In this document: one piece after another, positions 23,093-34,679 of the stretch
How positions within the stretch are numbered: the stretch's first letter is position 1
Layout of the letters: each line of letters opens with the position of its first letter
Assembly (NCBI GenBank): GCA_963971425.1
Contig: OZ020522.1
Coordinates: 5,988,168 to 6,052,167, forward strand
Direction: 5' to 3'
DNA from: Bryoerythrophyllum caledonicum
Taxonomy: Eukaryota; Streptophyta; Bryopsida; Pottiales; Pottiaceae
DNA: 64,000 nt
The notes under the pieces: model-generated
The model's database searches: none
Told to the model about the DNA's origin: nothing
The model's input: only the letters and a program-made list of their open reading frames with translations
Translations under genes and position numbers: made by a program

Positions 23093-23917
23093 ACTAGTAT
23101 AACTTTGCTAGATTAGTATTACATGCACAAACAAGATATATCAGTATATTATAATGATTTGAACAAATCTGAAAAAAAGACTCAAATCTTTATTTGAACA
23201 ATTTATTGTAATCCTTAAACGCCCTTCAATCTATATTTGGATGATGAACAAAGTTCTTTATAGCTACATCTCTTACTAATAAATTCTCATTTATCCAAAG
23301 GTTACTAAATATAGTAAGAATATTTATATTCAATCCTTAAGTTATAACCTCCTTCTACAACGGATTGGACAAAACTATGATAAATAATATAACTATACCA
23401 CCATATAACCAAAATGTGAAAAATTTCACAATGGTATTGGATTAAGGTAAAAACACCTGATTGCAAATCCTTTCTAAAATTGGCCCCTATAGAATCTTGT
23501 CTAAAATGTACTCCTATCATTCATAAGAGTTTAGAATTGGTTTTAGGAACACCTATTTTCAGCACTTTTAAAAATTCATAATTTATTCATAGGGTGTCTA
23601 CAAAATGCATTCTAAAAGAATCTAAAATTTGCTTTTGACTACCAATAAGATTCCCACAAAACATCTTCAATGTGATACTAAGAACCATACTAAATTGCTT
23701 ATTTGGACGCATCTATGTGTAGTTAGAGCATTGCCACTTGGGAGAGGGGGGGTCAAATTCCTACGGGGAAGTGATTGCCAAGGGTCCACTACAATTAGAG
23801 GGCTAGATGAGGTGGGACCCCTTCACTGTGGGTCGGGAGGTTGGGATCTTTGTTGCATGCATAAGCAACTCTTATTTATTTCTTGAATTGCACCACTAAA
23901 TTCATATGACTAATTAA
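23093..23917. other. AT-rich non-coding sequence
   Basis: No gene; a short GC-richer patch at 23720-23850 shows no motif in any frame. Confidence 0.35.
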
Positions 23918-24038
23918 GGTATGTTCCCACTTGATGTTAAAGGTGTTGTTACAGAGGGTCTTAAGAATGAATTTAATCACCCTTCTAAACCAAATTCACA
24001 TTCCAAACAACACTTTTAACACCAAGTGGGAATGGACC
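23918..24038. repeat. Short imperfect foldback, about 34-bp arms
   Basis: GGTATGTTCCCACTTGATGT and onward (23918-23950) pairs with the complement of the stretch ending ACCAAGTGGGAATGGACC (24004-24038), leaving a 53-nt loop. This resembles a small MITE or a stem-loop. Confidence 0.55.
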
Positions 24039-24577
24039 CTAAAGTGACAAAGAGGACAGAAAGTGTCCTCACATAATTTCAAGTCTAGTTCAAAGTGTTG
24101 TAACTTTTGCATCTGAGGTCCAAATTTAATAAACATTAGAAGATATTTGAGGGCACGGGAGGGCTGTTTCAGGCCTGTTCCCTGGCATGTTCCCCTGCTG
24201 CAACACAACTGTTCCCGAGTACGAAAGCTGTCAGAAAAAAAAATTTCAAAAAAAAAATAAAAATAAAATTTTTTTTTAGTCACCAAATGTGAAAAAAAAA
24301 TTCAAAAAAAAAATTTATTATTTTTTTTCGAAAATTCTGACGTGGCAGTTGCTCGACCACGTCAAACAGCAGTTTTCAAGGTCGGGAACTGCTGGGAACG
24401 GGCTGGGAACCCGCAGTCTCCCATTGCCCTCCAGTTTCCTCTAATGACTTGTTGGAAATGTTGTGTTCTCCCCTCTAGTTTGTGTGGTAAAATTTCCAAT
24501 TCAATCCAAGATGTATTGATTTTTTCGAAGCCAATCAAAGTTCACAAATTCAATTTGAGTTCACCAAACTGCATTTT
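24039..24577. other. Non-coding sequence with A/T homopolymers
   Basis: 24237-24330 is a cluster of A- and T-runs. After it, CACGTGG-like and GGGAACTGCTGGGAACGGG motifs appear, but there is no supported gene. The 5' end of the LINE may lie in this interval; the boundary cannot be set from one copy. Confidence 0.3.
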
Positions 24578-24605
24578 AGAGTTGCAACTTTCTCATAAAT
24601 GGTGG

Positions 24606-25545
<940 letters not shown>

Positions 25546-26207
25546 TCCACACCCCTTCCACTAATAACCATAGACATCATTCATTGCAAGCTACTTATTA
25601 TACTTTGCGGAGACATAGAAACTAACCCAGGCCTAATGCCGGATGTATTTCAAAATCATCCAAAAGCACACAAAAGATTAGCAAAAACATATTTCATTCC
25701 GAATACTATAAAACTCCACCCCAAATATCAACAACTAGCATCTTCATTTGCACCACTCCTAAAAAACAATCACATACTCCACCAAAACTATTCCACCCTC
25801 TATCCCAACATTTCCCGCTACATTAACCAAAAAAACAACCACCCATCCGCACATATCCTATTTGCCATAATCACAACCCTCCACCCTTCAATAGACGAAT
25901 GCAATAATATCACCAACCAACGCCCAACCAACACAAACCCAACATACTAGACAGATATATTACTAAACACCCTATCCTCTCTACATAATCCCCCTGAAAG
26001 ACATATAGATACACCCCACCCATACACTAAATTCCTAGAAGAAAACCAACACCTTTTTGAACACAAAACCCCTCTACACAATGACCTATACAACTTTATT
26101 CATAGCCAAACCCCACCCCCTTCCCCCGATGTACTACAACTGAAATTTCCCTACCTTCCACACAGTCTAATCCTCGAATCTCTTAGATGCTTCGAACCAA
26201 TTCACGC
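25546..26207 (+). pseudogene. LINE (APE-type non-LTR retrotransposon), first segment with a 2A-like motif
   Basis: In one frame the sequence reads LLIILCGDIETNPGL and then MPDVFQNHPKAHKRLAK. DIExNPG matches the core of 2A-like ribosome-skipping peptides, which occur at the N-terminus of some LINE proteins (established). The final Pro is Leu here, so skipping is probably lost. The frame continues past a TAG at about 25948 (protein-like TDILLNTLSSLHNPPERHID follows) up to the point where the LTR array is inserted. The remaining parts are at 46722-47457 and 61892-64000. Confidence 0.6.
26204..26207. repeat. Target-site duplication, left of the LTR array
   Basis: ACGC directly precedes the first LTR and recurs at 46722-46725 after the last. 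Ty3/gypsy elements usually make 5-bp duplications; only four bases match. Confidence 0.5.
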
Positions 26208-27810
26208 TGTCGTGTAGAGAGAGTTTGCTTTGGGAAATCACGGGGATTCTGGCTGCTGCTAGTATGATTTGAAAACAAAGGTTGTTTTTCAGTAAAACGC
26301 CGATTCTTGAACGTCGAGTCTTCTTCAACCTTCTTCAAACTGGTCCACGTTGGCCTATCCTGTGGTGGTTCTAAAGGGTTAAAGGTAAGGGTAGGTGATA
26401 AGAAACCACGGCCTCGGACGGGTAAAACGGGACGGCCAAACCACGAGCTGACCGTCCGAAAGATTGGCTCCTAAACTTCAAACCCACGGTGACCAGCAAT
26501 CGCGCCTCACCGGTGGGAACAACATAAACACGACCGTGTGGGCCATTAACCCCACTTTGCCGCAACAAAGTTTACGAAGCAGAATTGAAAAACAACTAGC
26601 CTCCAAAACCGGCTGGGAATAACAAATAAAGACAACGAGCCTCCAAAGCCGGCTAGGAATAACAAAGCCACAAGCCACAACACGCGAGTCTTCTAGTCTT
26701 CTTATCTTCAAGTCTTCATGTCTTCTTATCTTCAAGTCTTGAAGTGTTCAAAAACACAAAAGACCTCCCAAAGTTCTTTTCCACACTAGCTGCGAGCTTC
26801 CGATCGATGCCACAAATGATTTGAGCCGCCAAATGTCAAGTGCTATAGCTTTTTGGAAAGCTGGTGCAATAAGCTAATACCCTCCAAAATCTCAGGTTAT
26901 TCTAAACTACCTTCTAAAAGTTATGGAGGTTCAAAGTTTGTGCCTTCTTATGTCGATGGCAGCAAACCCTCTCCAACTTCGGCGGCTATAACTTCTATAC
27001 TACAATTCTAAATGAGCCGTATAATAGCTTTATAGAAAGCTAGTTTAATAAGCTACAACTCCTCTAAATTTCACTTCAAACTAATCTACTCACTAAAAGT
27101 TGTGTAAGCTTAAAACTCACGCCTCCCTACTTCCAAGACGGCAGAACTCTCCTCTACTTAGATGGCTATAACTTTTTCATAGCGCATCTAAATGAGTCGA
27201 ATGATAACTTCTTAGAAAGCTAATACAATGAGGTATGCTTCTCTCAAATTTCAAGTCCAAACACAAAGTATCGAAGCTGTGGTGAAGGCCCGAAGTTGCT
27301 GCTCCTCTAATTGGGTAGCGGCCAACTACTCCTCACTCAATCTCTCATAACTTTTGCGTATAAACTCCAAATTGAACAAAAACACTGCTCAAAGAAGCGC
27401 AACTTTACAAGGAACAACTCCACAAATTTTCATAACATTTTCTTGAAAAACGAATACACACCGCCTGATCTCCTTCTCGGGAATTTTCTCACAGCACTCT
27501 CTACACACCAAAAACACACACTACGAAAAGAGAGTCGCCCCCCCTTATCCTTCCACATCAGCCCATGCCAAAGCCACATGGGCATCTAAAGCCTATTGGT
27601 TAACCTCCTAAAACACTCTAAAGTCTACCAAGATAAGATAGGAAAGAAACCTCAACCATTGGGCTTCAAAAGGTGTGGTTCTAAAAGAATTCCAAGACGG
27701 TCAAACTTTTTCTTAGTTTCTTTTCTTTTTCTTTCTTGAATCTTGATCTAATATAAACATAAACACACAACAAACTCCTCTATTAACAACTAAATGGATC
27801 CTACCTTCAT

Positions 27811-28233
27811 CTAACCGTATAAAAACTCTAGAATTTGACGGAGCACCGCAGAAACATAACTTGTTCTCCGTTCATCGCTTAAAATGGTCAGCGGCCCTCG
27901 AAGCCAAAGACGGTGGCCCATCTCATTAGAAAAGCGACTCACCATTTGTCCTTCATTGGTATTTTCAAAACACCCTTCAAACACCATCTGACGGCCACCC
28001 GTCAATGAAGCTTCAGCCTCCAATACAATCACTAGAGCTCTCGCGTCCGGTTGTAGATTCACAAATGCAAGTTGCCGCAGACTTGGATCTGGACGTGGTT
28101 GAACACGACGCTCGGAAGGCCCCGCTTCATCTCGCACTCGCCGTCTGGAAGTTGATGGCTGAGAAGATTGAAACGGATCCTCCGGTAATTGCGATAACGA
28201 CAACTCCCACTCACTTGGGTCTTGAGAATCCAT
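27811..28233 (-). CDS. 140-codon ORF inside LTR copy 1
   Basis: MDSQDPSEWELSLSQLPEDP begins a hydrophilic N-terminal third (Ser/Pro/Arg-rich), followed by a more structured part (LRQLAFVNLQPDARALVIVL, GHRLWLRGPLTILSDER). The ATG lies about 70 nt downstream of a TATA box on the same strand, so it would be the first ORF of a transcript starting in the LTR. It is intact in all three LTRs. No homology recognised; LTR-borne proteins are uncommon. Confidence 0.45.
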   Translation of the reverse strand: MDSQDPSEWELSLSQLPEDPFQSSQPSTSRRRVRDEAGPSERRVQPRPDPSLRQLAFVNLQPDARALVIVLEAEASLTGGRQMVFEGCFENTNEGQMVSRFSNEMGHRLWLRGPLTILSDERRTSYVSAVLRQILEFLYG

Positions 28234-28302
28234 ACTATCAACTCTAAGCTATTCAAGCTATTGGCTTGAAGCAAACCATGTGAGGCAAAGAAACTATCTT
28301 CC

Positions 28303-28310
28303 TTTTTATA
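28303..28310 (-). promoter_or_regulatory. TATA box in LTR copy 1
   Basis: TATAAAAA on the minus strand, about 70 bp upstream of the LTR ORF. Confidence 0.6.
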
Positions 28311-28833
28311 TCTCTCAGTAACTTCTTTAAGAAGCTTGCCTTTACTGAATTACTCTAATAGCCATAAATAATTCTATTTTAACTAAAAGTAGTCCGCATC
28401 AAAGATCTGGCTAAAGGACAAGGTCGCATCATTGTACAGTCCCTCAACAGTTGTATAAAGCTGCCTTGAGTCCACTAATGGTCACCAAGTTGCGGACTTG
28501 GTTGGCTGTCAAGGTCCGTTGATTGTTGCTTGCCGGTTCCGGGTTCGAGTTATATCGAACTCGTTGAACGGCCTGGATAGTTGCAACTTGGTACTTGCTA
28601 GTGAAAGCAGGAAATAAGCAGCCAACCGGCCACCTACGCTTCCCTGAGCTACAGTGACAAGATGCAGGCTTCCAAGTTACGTTAACAAGCTCCGGTTATC
28701 CCCGCATTGAACCAAACCGTGGATTTCTCCACGACCCCAACCTTTTGTACCCTTCTCCTCATACTCTATCTGATGTCTAAGGCAACTTCTTTAATATTTT
28801 TACACAACATATGAATTTACAACGGGACATGCA

Positions 28834-28841
28834 CCCCCTCT
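28834..28841 (-). promoter_or_regulatory. Polypurine tract, unit A
   Basis: Coding strand AGAGGGGG lies four bases before the TGTCCC start of the 3' LTR, the expected position for plus-strand priming. Confidence 0.7.
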
Positions 28842-28872
28842 AAACCTGCACATCCTCCGGTATGTGCCAAGT

Positions 28873-30084
28873 TTAACCATCTTCATTCTCTTCCGCGCTC
28901 TGACTTTCATTCTCTGACTCTTCCTCTGTTTCTAGTAGATTATCAGACGCATCAAAGTTATTGATTTCTAACCCTCCACCTCTTCTTCGAAACACTTTGA
29001 TACGCTTGCCGGCCACATGAATCCTCAATGGAGTTCCATCCAATTCTCGTAGTGAGTAAGTAGCATTATTATGCACTTTGATCACCACGTAAGGTCTAAA
29101 CCATCGCCTTGCAAACTTTCTGACTGTACTGTGTTGATGCTCCAAAGTACTATCAAACACCAACACCCAGTCTCTTTCTTCAATTTTCCTCATTCTCAAA
29201 CGGTGGGTTCTATCAAACCTTTCCTTGTTGCTAAGCCTAGCAGCCTTGAGCCTTTCTAAAGCTGTTTGCATATGCTCGGGCAATCTTCCAAGCTGTTGAA
29301 TGCGTAGCTCCAATAGTTTTTCTGTTGTAACATTGTCTTCCCAAGATAGAAATACCCAGGTTGGAATAGATTCTTCTCCAGGCATTATAGGTTTGTGTCC
29401 ATGCATAAGCTCAACCGGCATATAACCAGTGACTGTGCTATGTGTGGTTCTATCAGCCCATAGAGCAAACGGGAGCAATCTTGGCCAAATGTTAGGCTTT
29501 CCTTTACAGGCCTTAATCAATGCGTGAATGATAGGAGGATGACCTCTCTCAATCTTGCCATTGGCCTCCGGATTGTAAGCCGTTGTCAGCCTCAATTGCA
29601 CCCCATATCTTTGGAAGAATTCTCGTGCTTCACTAGCATCCAACTCTCCCCTATCTGCTCGCATTCGACCAATACTCTCATACCGACTGAAAATATCCTC
29701 GAGTATAAATCGGCAAATCCCTTCTGTCCCCTTGGTTCGCAAAGCCCTTCCTTCAACAAAATTTGAAAGCTCTTCTCTTGCCAATACAAGATATTTCATT
29801 CCCCAAATCCCAGGTGGCATCGCAACCAAATCAATCATCCATTGAAAGTGAATGGAAGGAGGGTAAGTGGGATGCAGTTCATCTCTATGTCGGATCTTTG
29901 ATTGCAGCTGACATGTAATACATGAAGCCACAAACTCCTCAACGTCCTTGTATAAGCCCTTCCACCAATATCGTTCTTTGATTTTTGTGTAAGTGGCCCA
30001 AATCCCTCTGTGACCAGCCCAAAGTGCATCATGAAATTCCTTAAGCACTTGTACTTTGGTCTCAAAATCACCCACTACTCTCAA
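28873..30084 (-). CDS. Integrase, Ty3/gypsy unit A
   Basis: The frame carries an HHCC zinc-binding module (FHDALWAGHRG ... CITCQ). The catalytic core has MIDLVAMP (first Asp), MRADRGEL (second Asp) and GKIERGH (Glu). The C-terminus has a GPY/F-like region (RRWFRPYVVIK). No chromodomain is visible; the tail is acidic (TEEESENESQ). Integrase inserts the cDNA into the genome. The frame is in the same phase as the RT frame upstream and is separated by one TAG at about 30115. The first codon shown is not ATG, so this is part of the pol polyprotein, not a free-standing gene. Confidence 0.9.
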   Translation of the reverse strand: MRVVGDFETKVQVLKEFHDALWAGHRGIWATYTKIKERYWWKGLYKDVEEFVASCITCQLQSKIRHRDELHPTYPPSIHFQWMIDLVAMPPGIWGMKYLVLAREELSNFVEGRALRTKGTEGICRFILEDIFSRYESIGRMRADRGELDASEAREFFQRYGVQLRLTTAYNPEANGKIERGHPPIIHALIKACKGKPNIWPRLLPFALWADRTTHSTVTGYMPVELMHGHKPIMPGEESIPTWVFLSWEDNVTTEKLLELRIQQLGRLPEHMQTALERLKAARLSNKERFDRTHRLRMRKIEERDWVLVFDSTLEHQHSTVRKFARRWFRPYVVIKVHNNATYSLRELDGTPLRIHVAGKRIKVFRRRGGGLEINNFDASDNLLETEEESENESQSAEENEDG

Positions 30085-30114
30085 AGATAATTCATCAGCC
30101 CTCTTTGCCCTCTT

Positions 30115-31671
30115 CTATAGGAATCCATTACGTAAAAGATATCCATAGGACTGTTGTCTGATGTCTTTGAAGGTCTTTTCAATCCATCCTTCTTGCCTCC
30201 TCAAAGTGCTCAAATAAAGTCCAATTTCTTTGAGCCTCCCTTCATATAACTCTTCTTTGAATGGCAATATCTCATTCTTTGAACGTCCTCCATTTGTAGC
30301 CAACACATATGCTTCATCTGAGTGGTCCTCACTGTCTCCATGAGCCATCATTTCTTCTTCCTGAAAGTATCTGGCTCTTGATAACATATCCGCCACAAGA
30401 TTCTTCTTCCCAATAATGTGTACCAAAACTGGGTTCAAAGATTTGATATATGCTATCCATCGCAACATAGCAATGTCCGGTGAAGAGCAGTTGGCAATCA
30501 TGCCAAGAAGAGGTAAGCAGTCAGTCTCTAATACAACATTTGCGCCAATCAAGTAGTTTCTATCTGCTTTCAAAGCTGTTAGCGCACCCCAAAGCTCTCT
30601 CTTGACTTGTGGATATGCCCTTTGACGTTCCGTAAGGATCCTTGCTCCAAATCGGATAGCAAACCGATGCCCTTTTGCATCATCCTGGCCAATAGCCCAT
30701 CCAATGGCTATAGGACTTGTATCAACTGTCACAATCACCGGTCTCTCACTCTTGTAATCCACTTGTTTTAGAACCGGTGGTGACTCTAAAATTTTCTTCA
30801 ACTCCTCCATAGCCAAAGTTTGCTCTTGTTCCCAAAGAAACTTGTTCCTCTTTCTCAAAAGTTTATAAAGAGGCTCCGATATATGAGCAAAATGAGGTAT
30901 CCAAATTTGATAGAAGACACAAGCCCCTAGAAACCTCCTTACTTCAGTGACATTGCTACAGGCTTTCATTCTGCCAATAGCATCCACTTTCTCAGGGTTA
31001 GGTTTCCGCCCAAATCTCCCACATAGATGTCCAACCACTAAGATTTCATCTACTCCAAACTTGGACTTGTCAATGGACAGAGTTAAATCCACCTCTTCAA
31101 GTCTGCTCAAGATTTTGTTTACATCACTGATATGCTCGTTTACAAATACTCTACATCCATCGTCTTGAACAGTACAGTCTCTTCTTGCCTCCGCACAACC
31201 TTTTATAGGAATATCATCCACAAAAGGTATTGTTTTCTCAGGTATAAAGTCTCTCAAAATTTGATTCATAGCATTTTGCATATGTGCTACCGAATTAGTA
31301 GCACCTTGAGGCAATGTACACATTCGCACCAATCCAAGTGGAGTTTTCATGGTTGTCAGATCTCTACTCTCAGCTGCAAGCTGGAATTGATCATAACCAG
31401 AATATAGGTCTCCAATGGAATAAATAGCATGCCCCGCAAATGCTTCTGCTACTTCATCAACAATAGGTCCAGATCCTTTGTTTCTGATGGTCACCTTGTT
31501 AGCTGGCTGCATATCTTGAATAAATCGCAATGCCCCAGACTTTTTTGGTACGGTGAACCAACGATTGGAATATGGAGCCATCGAAGGCTCAAGTATCCCC
31601 ATGTGTATCTTCTCCTTCAACAAATCAATCAATTTGGGAAGTAGTGCCCGTGGTACTGGTATTGGCTTCAA
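30115..31671 (-). CDS. Reverse transcriptase and RNase H, Ty3/gypsy unit A
   Basis: The 518-codon frame contains KKSGALRFIQDMQPANK and DLYSGYDQFQLA (fingers/palm), LPQGATNS, and PFVDDIPIKG, which carries the VDD form of the catalytic YxDD box. The RNase H domain follows, with VTVDTS, KRELWG, LETDCLPL and NLVADMLSR giving the D-E-D-D set. It follows the preceding frame after a single in-frame TGA (about 31675) and ends at a TAG. All catalytic residues are present, so the lesions are only the stops. Confidence 0.93.
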   Translation of the reverse strand: MKPIPVPRALLPKLIDLLKEKIHMGILEPSMAPYSNRWFTVPKKSGALRFIQDMQPANKVTIRNKGSGPIVDEVAEAFAGHAIYSIGDLYSGYDQFQLAAESRDLTTMKTPLGLVRMCTLPQGATNSVAHMQNAMNQILRDFIPEKTIPFVDDIPIKGCAEARRDCTVQDDGCRVFVNEHISDVNKILSRLEEVDLTLSIDKSKFGVDEILVVGHLCGRFGRKPNPEKVDAIGRMKACSNVTEVRRFLGACVFYQIWIPHFAHISEPLYKLLRKRNKFLWEQEQTLAMEELKKILESPPVLKQVDYKSERPVIVTVDTSPIAIGWAIGQDDAKGHRFAIRFGARILTERQRAYPQVKRELWGALTALKADRNYLIGANVVLETDCLPLLGMIANCSSPDIAMLRWIAYIKSLNPVLVHIIGKKNLVADMLSRARYFQEEEMMAHGDSEDHSDEAYVLATNGGRSKNEILPFKEELYEGRLKEIGLYLSTLRRQEGWIEKTFKDIRQQSYGYLLRNGFL

Positions 31672-31674
31672 ATC

Positions 31675-32403
31675 TCAAGGCACATGCGGCACAGTAAAAA
31701 TAACCATCGGCGCAACCACACTTGATTGTACACACCCAATCTCATCTGGTGAAGAAGCAAAGGCCTTTCCATGCTTAGAGAGCATATCTTGGAACTTCTT
31801 CTTTTCTGGCTCCGTTAAGAATACATCCCCTCCAATTTTCAAATTTGCCAATGTTTCTTCTGTAAACTTGTGACCAATTGTCTTGGCCCCTCTCAAACTC
31901 GGTTCTTTCCCCGCTTGTCTGATGTGCTCATCCGTGTCAGATGGTAATTGGGTCGCCACAGGTTTGACTTTCTTAGCCACTGTTTTGTACTTGGTGTTCA
32001 CCATGGCCTCATATTTCAACCCATGGTTTTGACAAACACTAGCCTTAGCCACTACATGGCAAATCTCATCATACAATGCTCGTGTATGAATTTTGATCAC
32101 AATATCAGAAGCATTGTTTTTCTCCCTACTAACTTGCAAGGTTTGTAAGACTTGCAAAACATCATCTGCAAAGCCTTGCTCCTCATAGACTCCAGAAATA
32201 GTCTCTTCATCTAAAAGTAAACTCACTCTTTTTAGATTTTTCTCTATCTTTTTCACCATCCTTCTATGTACAGGTTCTAAATCTTCAACACATGTGAACC
32301 GCGTAAATCCATGCTCCGTAATACTTAAAAAACCACTTTCAATAGTGTGTACAGTGGAGGGTCTTGAACTTTCAGATTCTTTTGCACCCGTGGACCTCCA
32401 CAT
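31675..32403 (-). CDS. Protease-RT linker region of pol, unit A
   Basis: The 242-codon frame has a helical, charged linker, then LTEPEKKKFQDMLSKHGKAF and IFTVPHVP directly before the RT. This is the usual pre-RT segment of gypsy pol. It stops at TGA two codons before LKPIPVPRA of the RT frame, in phase, so a single codon change separates the two. The upstream frame reaches it only through a -1 shift near a T5 run at about 32430. Confidence 0.75.
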   Translation of the reverse strand: MWRSTGAKESESSRPSTVHTIESGFLSITEHGFTRFTCVEDLEPVHRRMVKKIEKNLKRVSLLLDEETISGVYEEQGFADDVLQVLQTLQVSREKNNASDIVIKIHTRALYDEICHVVAKASVCQNHGLKYEAMVNTKYKTVAKKVKPVATQLPSDTDEHIRQAGKEPSLRGAKTIGHKFTEETLANLKIGGDVFLTEPEKKKFQDMLSKHGKAFASSPDEIGCVQSSVVAPMVIFTVPHVP

Positions 32404-32417
32404 TCCACGTGTGCTGT

Positions 32418-34664
32418 TTAGAAATCCGAAAAAGTATGAGAAGTAGGTAGAGGACCATCTCTGAGCTGGACACGGTGCCTCTCATTCTCAGATTTCACTG
32501 TCAAGAATTGCACGGATCTCTTGCCATCAAGACTTCGAATTCGCGCATAGTGGGATCCATCATCCAATACTTTAGTCTCCATTCTTGATGCTGTAATGTA
32601 TGGTTGCCCCAAAATCACGGGATAAGCTCCCTGATTTTGGACAAAGAAGTTTTGCTCCACTTCCACATCACCAATCTTTGCTGACACAGCAGGACAAGCT
32701 CCAAATAGATGTGTCCGCCCACTATTGGCTGCTCTCATCACCCATCCATGGTTGGTGTCAATAGGCCATTTGCCTTTCTCGTAGACACTTCGAGACATGA
32801 TATTTATCTCAGAACCATGGTCTACGAGAGCCAAAATCGGATCATCCATCCCCCCAAGCTTCACACGCGTCTCGGTGGTGGCTCTAGCCCAAAAAGGTAG
32901 AAAATAATCCGCTCTCTCTTCACCTTCTCTTTCCAAAGAATGGACTATGCCGCATTTAAAGGTATTGGCTTCTATTATAGCCCTTCCCTCAAATGCTGCC
33001 ACAATGTCCACCTTCTCCATCTTATTTTTCTTCTCTTCTAAAGGTCTTGGTGATTTGGTTGATTTCTTCAAGCTGTTCACCCCCTCTAACTCTCCATTTA
33101 CCACATGATGGCATTCCAAAATATCCTTTGATTTCGCAAAATCTTTCTTCTCACCAATGGTGTATCCTTTGGCAATCATGTGCAAAATCTCATCCTCCTC
33201 TTCATCAGTGAGACAAAGCTCCTCTTCTTCACCACCATCATCATCTACCGCCCTTTTCTCCTTTGTCTCTAGCTCACACATCAAGGCAAATACTTGCCCA
33301 ACCTCTTCCTCTTCATCTTCAGTCATGTGGGTGTCCAAAGCCTTTACCATGACTGTCTCAGTTGTCATCTGTCTCTTCCTCTTGATGACATCAATAATCA
33401 GCTCATGAAAATCTTTCTTGGCAATGCCATGAGCTTCTCTGAGCGTGAATTCAATCTTAGCATCCAAGATTCTCTCTTCCAACACCCCCTTCATGTCAAT
33501 GGAAGATTCAATATCAGATTTCAGCTTATAAGCAGGTCCCTTCCCCTTGCTTTTGTTAGAATCTTCCTTTTCTTTGCCCTTCTTGTTGCCACTTGGTTCT
33601 CCCCACACTTTCTCAGGTAGTGGTGCATCTCCTGGGTGAACAAATGAAGGTTTAGTAGGCCTTGAGCGTGTATGAACACCAGACTTTTCTTCGTTGGCAG
33701 CCTCCTTTGCACCTTGAGGCCTCTTCTTCTGTGCAGGCTCTTCAACATCACCTTCATCAGCAGCTCTTCCTCTTTTTTCTTCCACAGAGGCTTCGTGTTG
33801 CTCATCATCACTTTGCACCTCACCTAAAAATGCTCTGATGCTGATAGCATCCACTGGATCTTCCCATCCGGTTGCCTTTCTTATGGCTTGAGCTCCTCTT
33901 TTTAATGTTTCAACACATGGAGTCAATTTGGCCTTAACCGGATGATAATCCACTCCAATGGCAAATGCCTCTGCACCTTGTACATGCATGCCACTTGATC
34001 TTCCAGATTTGTCCTCCATTAGCTTCTTCATTCCTCCTTTGCCAAAATTAGTGGGTACTGGCAAGTCGGTGGCCTTATCATGGATCTTCCCATCCTTGAA
34101 GTGCACAATGCCTTCCTTAAGAGCCACATCAAGAGACTTACAACCACGAAGGTTGTGGTCGTCCTCTTCATCGCACCACAAGCACCTCCTCACAAATTTC
34201 CTCACACCATCAGATGATTGAGAAGAAGTTGATGTTCGTGACTTCTGCAGCTCGCTCATTTCCACCCTCAACTCCTTGAAACCCTTGATAAGTTCATCAA
34301 GGGCACCTCCTTCAACAATTTTTGCAGCCTTTGAAGTAGATGGCTCAGTTTTAGAGGACGCAGGAGTTTTTGAAGGCTTCTGAGCTGGAGCAACGGTTGC
34401 TTCAATTCGAGTGACCACGCCCCTAGACTTCACTCGCCGTTGTTTGGCAATAAAAGTGACAGTCTCTTCAATTCTCCTCCAGTCATTCGTGAAACCACCT
34501 TCAGTAGTTCGGTCACCCAAAAGTAGAAGCAGTCTATCTTCCAAAGCAGCATCTGCTGCTTGTAGAAACAACTCTGTCTTTCTAGTATCCAAAAGGCGTC
34601 TCTCAGCCATTGGTAGCTGGCTGTACTTCTTTTCAAAATCACGCAACAACTCACTCGGGCCCAT
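32418..34664 (-). CDS. Gag C-terminal part, zinc knuckle and retropepsin, unit A
   Basis: The 748-codon frame contains a CCHC-like knuckle, C-x2-C-x5-H-x4-C (CLWCDEEDDHNLRGC), at about residue 160. A long charged linker follows with EEDEEEEV-type acidic blocks. The retropepsin-like domain is near residues 610-700: ILALVDHGSEINIMS, LFGACP and YPVILGQPYI. The catalytic triad reads Asp-His-Gly where Asp-Thr/Ser-Gly is typical. The frame follows gag after a single in-frame TAG. It carries Ala where unit B has Val (base 33709). Confidence 0.85.
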   Translation of the reverse strand: MGPSELLRDFEKKYSQLPMAERRLLDTRKTELFLQAADAALEDRLLLLLGDRTTEGGFTNDWRRIEETVTFIAKQRRVKSRGVVTRIEATVAPAQKPSKTPASSKTEPSTSKAAKIVEGGALDELIKGFKELRVEMSELQKSRTSTSSQSSDGVRKFVRRCLWCDEEDDHNLRGCKSLDVALKEGIVHFKDGKIHDKATDLPVPTNFGKGGMKKLMEDKSGRSSGMHVQGAEAFAIGVDYHPVKAKLTPCVETLKRGAQAIRKATGWEDPVDAISIRAFLGEVQSDDEQHEASVEEKRGRAADEGDVEEPAQKKRPQGAKEAANEEKSGVHTRSRPTKPSFVHPGDAPLPEKVWGEPSGNKKGKEKEDSNKSKGKGPAYKLKSDIESSIDMKGVLEERILDAKIEFTLREAHGIAKKDFHELIIDVIKRKRQMTTETVMVKALDTHMTEDEEEEVGQVFALMCELETKEKRAVDDDGGEEEELCLTDEEEDEILHMIAKGYTIGEKKDFAKSKDILECHHVVNGELEGVNSLKKSTKSPRPLEEKKNKMEKVDIVAAFEGRAIIEANTFKCGIVHSLEREGEERADYFLPFWARATTETRVKLGGMDDPILALVDHGSEINIMSRSVYEKGKWPIDTNHGWVMRAANSGRTHLFGACPAVSAKIGDVEVEQNFFVQNQGAYPVILGQPYITASRMETKVLDDGSHYARIRSLDGKRSVQFLTVKSENERHRVQLRDGPLPTSHTFSDF

Positions 34665-34679
34665 ATTGTTCCCAGGTTG

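Larger units (their letters stand above)
26208..28829 (-). repeat. LTR copy 1 (3' LTR of the array)
   Basis: 2,622 bp with TG...CA ends. It differs from the other two LTRs at 26214 (G versus A) and 26286 (T versus C). It is bounded on the right by a purine tract on the coding strand. Confidence 0.95.

Noticed and set aside
26371..26735. Small frames in the LTRs (65 and 85 codons) repeated three times
   Set aside because: Conserved only because the LTRs are near-identical; short, without motif, and downstream of the better-supported 140-codon ORF.
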